Assembly (NCBI RefSeq): GCF_030052815.1 | Contig: NC_079493.1 | Span: forward strand, 124,754,394 to 124,818,393 | DNA: 64,000 nt | Origin: Hevea brasiliensis | Lineage: Eukaryota; Streptophyta; Magnoliopsida; Malpighiales; Euphorbiaceae | Reading direction: 5' to 3' | In this document: piece after piece, positions 60,357 to 64,000 of the stretch | Layout: each line of letters starts with the position of its first letter | Position numbering within the stretch: the first letter of the stretch is position 1 | Translations under genes and position numbers: made by a program | The notes under the pieces: generated by a model | What the model was told of the DNA's origin: nothing | Database searches by the model: none | Seen by the model: only the letters and a program-made list of their open reading frames with translations

Positions 60357-61661
60357 CTGTAGACATCTAGCAGCACTTTCACCACTTGAGTCAATTGAAA
60401 GAGCTCTTTGGTGTAACTCTCTAGCAGTGGATACAGTTCCCTTTTTCCATTCTATCCATCCCGAAGCCTAATAGTTTGGAATTTCAATCCATCAAATCAA
60501 CTTTTATATTGAATCGGCAAACAAAAGAAATCTGCAATCCCAATTTTGACGTGCAGGGAAATTAAGAAATTGCTCTGATTATTTGTTGATTGCATTAAAA
60601 TGTAATTTAAATCAGTGTTATTAAACTCGGCATGGAGGTTGACCCGGCGAAGGGACTGGGTGAATGAGTCATGATTCAACTAGTGGATCAATGGTTCAAC
60701 TAGTAAGTCATTAAAATTAATTAAATATAACTAATATAAGTAAATATAATTAATTAAATTTTAATTATTTAAAAAGAAACTTTAACATTTATTAAGTTAT
60801 ATTTAATAAACTTTAATAGTGTTTTTAAATTTTATATAAAAGTATTTCAGTAATATAATGCATGAAAGTTTTTATAAATATATAATTCTCTTTTCAATAT
60901 TTATGAAATATTAAGTATATATTAAAAAATAAATATATTGAAATAAAAAAAATACATAACTACCAAGTTAACTTAATTAATTTTGATTTTAAAGACTTTT
61001 TATAATATTTTAAGTTTAATTCTCTCTATACTAAAAATAAATAAAAAAAAAGAGATTTTATTGAATAATTGAACCGGCCGGGTCAATCGGGTCATACTGA
61101 TTCACCGGTTCAATCACCGAGTCGACCAGATTATGCCTGGTCGCTCCCTTATTTGGTTCAATTACAAACTCGGATCAATTTGAAGGCTAGTTCACCGATT
61201 CACTGGTTCAACCAACCGGTTTGGTCCAGGTTTAATAACTATAATATAAATCCAAAGGCATAATTGAGCAACTACAAAGCTAAGATTGTGAAAACAATAG
61301 TCAGTGCGTTTTGAAAGATAACGCTAAAAAATTATGTACCTTATTCCAATCTAGTGGCGTGAGAGTTTCAATAATAAAGAAAAGAAAAGAAAAGAAAAGA
61401 AGAGAATGTTGTCGTCCACATTTTAGAGTCCATTTATGCGAAGAACATTAGCAAATTCTAAAACGATGACAATATAACAAGAAAGAGATCAAGTTTGACT
61501 AATAAATAAAAGACTAAAATATGACAATAAACTGGAATCAGTTTTAGTAATAGTTCTTGGTAATGCAAGAAGAAATGCTTTACAGTCCATATTGGTTGGT
61601 GCCTTGGATCTATTTCAGATGCTCTCCTAAATAACACTCGTGCAAGATTTGTAGCAGAGTA
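60357..61661 (-). pseudogene. Two exons of an HCF107-like HAT/TPR protein
   Basis: Exon 61661-61584 (26 codons) reads SATNLARVLFRRASEIDPRH and QPIWT. Exon 60467-60357 (37 codons) reads ASGWIEWKKGTVSTARELHQ and RALSIDSSGESAARCLQ. Both are flanked by AG/GT sites and are in phase 0. They match consecutive HAT/TPR repeats of the plastid RNA-stabilising protein HCF107 (Mbb1 family), which protects psbH/psbB transcripts. Only these internal exons are convincing. A further possible coding stretch at 61819-61755 (ending QALQLAQ before a GT donor) is of uncertain origin. A MITE sits in the intron between the two exons. Confidence 0.85.
60614..61241. mobile_element. MITE with GTTATTAAAC termini
   Basis: A non-coding element of about 628 bp. 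The left end AGTGTTATTAAACTCGG is inverted at the right end (GGTTTAATAACTAT). It is flanked by an 11-bp direct repeat with one mismatch (TAATTTAAATC at 60603-60613, TAATATAAATC at 61242-61252). Subterminal regions are rich in GGTTCAA/TTGAACC and GGTCAAT words on both sides. It is inserted between the two TPR exons. A Mutator-like origin is likely from the target-repeat length. Confidence 0.75.
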
Positions 61662-61810
61662 CTATTAAAAAAAAATCTTTAGTATCTCTTTTATTTTTCC
61701 CACACTTTTGTATCTAACAAACAACTTTGAGAAGGGATAAAGATGAATAAGCACCTGGGCAAGTTGCAGTGCTTGGGCTGCCATCTCCATTAACAAACGT
61801 GGAATGTTAC

Positions 61811-62249
61811 CTTCATCATCACAAAACCAACATCTGAACTATCTACCCAAGTTTTATACAATTTTAGCAATCTCACACACTAATAATAAAAACATAATTA
61901 AAAAAAAAAAGGCAAAGCCAGAACAAAACCATAGTCATATTGAGAGCATTGAGGGCAGAAGGGCCGTTGAGAATAGCGATTCTCGAATAAGTTTTGCCTT
62001 CAACTAATACCTGAATCAGCCAGTAATAGAAAGATCAAAGTGTTAATTAAATGCAAAATGAATAGAGAGTCAGTGAGGATGGTATTAAATAAAAAGGAAA
62101 ATTAACAACTTCATTCTAGAGATCATCATCGATTGAGCTATTACTTGAAAGAGGAAAGGTTTTTGTAGTGGTAATAGGGAAGGGAGCGACAACTCTCAGC
62201 TCTACCTGCTTTATTAGAGAACCAACTACTTCCACCAAAGACCTTTTTT
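61811..62249 (-). pseudogene. First exons of a 3-hydroxyisobutyryl-CoA hydrolase-like gene
   Basis: Three consecutive exons on the minus strand. Exon 1 (about 62249-62116) reads SLVEVVGSLIKQVELRVVAP and ends SSNSSIDDDL, then a stop where the donor should be. Exon 2 (62010-61930, 27 codons) reads VLVEGKTYSRIAILNGPSAL. Exon 3 (61879-61811, 23 codons) reads LLKLYKTWVDSSDVGFVMMK before a GTAACA donor. Together they match the N-terminal presequence and start of the crotonase fold of mitochondrial HIBYL-CoA hydrolase-like proteins in valine breakdown. The rest of the gene, including the catalytic residues, is missing; HCF107-like exons follow instead. Confidence 0.85.
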
Positions 62250-62699
62250 TTTTTAAGATGAATTGATAATGATGTGTGACAAATGAAAAGGTAAAGCGCA
62301 AAAAATACTGCAAATCTCCATGACAGCAAGCAAAATCTACCGAATCCACCAACCCAAGCAAGTTAATCAAGGAGAGCAAAGCTTTTAGGATGAGTCAAAA
62401 AGACAAAGCAAGAGAAAAGAGGAGGAAGAGCAAGTGGGCTACAGGCACTTTACTTTGTGGAAAGGAAAAGGAGAACGCATCTTTCACCTTGTTAAAACGC
62501 TGTAGAGAAGGAAAAAAGCCGTCGTTTTTCCGCTTGCACGCGTTGAAAGGGAGAAGGAAAAGCGCAGGTGGAAACGGTGCCGTGCTACAAGGAGAAATAG
62601 AAGCCCCAAAAGCCCTCCAAGTTAAAGACAACAACACCCCTCAAATTCCCTTATAGACAAAATTACCCTCCAATTGCCACTTAATACAGAATAAGAAGA
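62250..62699 (-). other. Possible captured 5' region of the hydrolase-like gene
   Basis: This is a GC-richer stretch than its surroundings, pyrimidine-rich on the minus strand (CTTTTCC and CTCCTTTTCC words), placed as a leader or promoter would be upstream of the hydrolase-like exon 1. Open frames occur on both strands (62390-62656 on +), but none resembles a known protein. Confidence 0.4.
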
Positions 62700-63048
62700 T
62701 GATATCCCTAATACAATTTAGGAATTATATTTCATGTAAAATTAGGAAATTTAAGACTTTTATTCTTTAAGAATTTTATTCTTATTAGGCCTATTATTTA
62801 GAAATTTTATTATTTTCTAGTTTATTTTGGTTTAATTTAGTATTCCTAATTAGGATTGAATTATTTAAAATCTTAATGCGATTGAGATTCCTAATTCTAT
62901 AAATAAGAATTAGGGTTTCTATTGTTATTAGACAAACTTTGTTATGACAATTTTATAAGATCAATAATATTTTGGAGAATTAGTTCTATTTTTCAAGGAT
63001 TAGTCCTTGATTTCTCCTTCTTGGTCTTTTTCTCTTTGTTCTACATCA
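62700..63048 (+). repeat. 5' long terminal repeat (349 bp)
   Basis: It is bounded by TGAT...ATCA termini and followed directly by the primer-binding site. A TATA box (CTATAAATAAG, about 62896-62906) and a CT/TTT-rich 3' portion fit the U3-R-U5 layout. The boundaries are inferred without the second LTR. Confidence 0.7.
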
Positions 63049-63572
63049 ATTTTGGTATCAAAGCCTAAATTCAATCCAAACTTTCATAAGTTTCTGCAAA
63101 ATTTTAAACCTTCACCACTGCACCATCGTCCAACCATCAGACCCAAGTGTTGCCACCACCAGAACACCTGCGACCTCCAAGCGACCCTCCTTTAGGATTC
63201 AGGCAGTCAGACATCACTCTGAACGCCATATCCGACCAGGTCAAGTGACGACTGAAACATGATCCGTAAGTTTTCTAGCATCTGCACCCTCCCAAACACT
63301 CACCGGCAGTCGATTTACCGATCCCCCAGCAGAATGGCCGTCTGACTCTCCGAATGCAAAAATCCGTTGGGTCGAGTCAAGGAATCTGCTGGATTTTATT
63401 TTTAATGTCCATTTTTTTATGAAAATTACTCCTAAATTGCTGAAATTTCAGTTTTCTTTAATGACGTATGCTTCTTTAATTTGAAATCATATTGTGGACT
63501 GAAAGATTACAAGATAATATTGATGATTTTAAGGTACAAGATAAGTTATGGGATGCAATTCAAAGAATATAA

Positions 63573-64000
63573 GATGAAATTGATGATTATTATGAACAAC
63601 TTGATGAAGTGTGTTATTTGATTGATTTGTATGGAGGTCCTAACTACATTCCTTGTGGTTTATTTAATGAGTATCGATATGTTCAAATGACCTTACAATA
63701 TATGGAGAAAGTACTTGAAAAATATAAGAATGAATATCATGATCAAAAGGCTCATCAACAAGTTAAAGATAAAGAACTAGAAGAATTTGAAGCATGGAAA
63801 GAAGCACATGTGTTCCAATTGAGAGAACAGTTGGATACAGTAAAAAGTACTGAAAATATGAAGGCAAAAAGTGTTGAAAAAGCAAGTCAACAACAAGAGA
63901 AGCTTGAATTGGGAAGGCAACTTGAGGTTGAAGATGAAATTGAAAAGGAGCAACCTGAAGAATCTAAGATCGAAGAACCTGAAGATTTGAGTCTTGAACT
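63573..64000 (+). CDS. Acidic coiled-coil reading frame in the LTR element (partial)
   Basis: The frame is open from 63573 to the window end (at least 142 codons) and is preceded in the same frame by coding-like sequence (ERLQDNIDDFKVQDKLWDAI) interrupted by TAA at 63570-63572, where CAA or GAA would keep it open. It encodes YYEQLDEVCYLIDLYGGPNY, then long heptad-like E/K/Q-rich helices. No gag zinc knuckle or capsid motif is visible. It could be a gag-like N-terminus or an additional ORF of a non-autonomous element. I do not recognise the family. Confidence 0.5.

Larger units (their letters stand above)
62700..64000 (+). mobile_element. LTR retrotransposon, 5' part, running off the window
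   Basis: A putative 5' LTR (62700-63048) starts TGATATCCC and ends CTACATCA, is AT-rich and has a TATAAATA box near 62898. Four bases later TGGTATCAAAGCC (63053-63065) matches the primer-binding site complementary to initiator methionine tRNA (usually TGGTATCAGAGCC). Non-coding leader follows, and from about 63490 an acidic coiled-coil frame. No gag, protease or polymerase motif is visible before the window ends, and the 3' LTR and target repeat are outside. Confidence 0.8.

Noticed and set aside
61069..61263. 64-codon plus-strand frame
   Set aside because: It lies in the subterminal repeat of the MITE at 60614-61241 and shows no protein similarity.
62390..62656. 88-codon basic frame on the plus strand
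   Set aside because: K/R/E-rich product of a purine-rich strand, antisense to the probable captured leader; no similarity recognised.

Overview
This is a nuclear chromosome segment of a eudicot plant. It is AT-rich, has spliced genes with GT-AG introns and long repeat-filled spacers, and carries plant LINE families and a piece of plastid DNA. Protein sequences and gene order look rosid. A Malpighiales/Euphorbiaceae-type genome (Hevea or Manihot relatives) is my best guess, but it is an inference and not shown by any single feature.

Six protein-coding genes look intact: LSM1 (4165-7391, +), a seven-transmembrane TMEM87/lung-7TM family protein (8957-13494, +), an intronless EXO70 of the D type (15859-17709, -), a pollen-receptor-like LRR pseudokinase (24503-22197, -), a JAZ/TIFY jasmonate repressor (44709-46114, +) and a UBP1-type oligouridylate-binding protein with three RRMs (48436-53414, +). 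From recalled Arabidopsis locus numbers, the order 7TM - EXO70D - PRK - JAZ follows At1g72480-72470-72460-72450, and JAZ - UBP1 follows the sister block At1g17380-17370. The window therefore looks like an unfractionated version of a duplicated Arabidopsis block.

The rest is mainly transposon-derived. Region 1572-2954 holds a 5'-truncated RTE LINE with a 15-bp target duplication, split by about 540 bp of plastid DNA (atpF 3' end, spacer, atpA 5' end). Region 25140-31386 is a 6.2-kb decayed L1-type LINE with a 17-bp target duplication. Region 31.6-38.8 kb is a nest: an old duplicated sequence interrupted by a 6.7-kb LTR-like element, itself carrying a 3.2-kb LTR-like element and a 531-bp MITE. 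That MITE has a reverse-oriented sister at 20713-21228; both are packed with CGGTTCGG/CCGAACCG motifs. Region 54074-57322 is a full-length but dead RTE LINE. From 62700 to the end is the 5' part of an LTR retrotransposon with LTR, tRNA-Met primer site and an acidic coiled-coil reading frame running off the window.

The most unusual stretch is 59.2-62.4 kb. Exon-sized pieces of unrelated genes lie close together: a DUF4220 fragment on +, then on - a 3-hydroxyisobutyryl-CoA hydrolase-like gene (three exons), an HCF107-like HAT/TPR protein (two exons) and a phosphoinositide phospholipase C (one exon). The minus-strand exons except the damaged first one keep splice sites and are all in phase 0, so a chimeric in-frame transcript is conceivable. 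This resembles gene-fragment capture by a Helitron or Pack-MULE. No tRNA, rRNA or CRISPR was seen.
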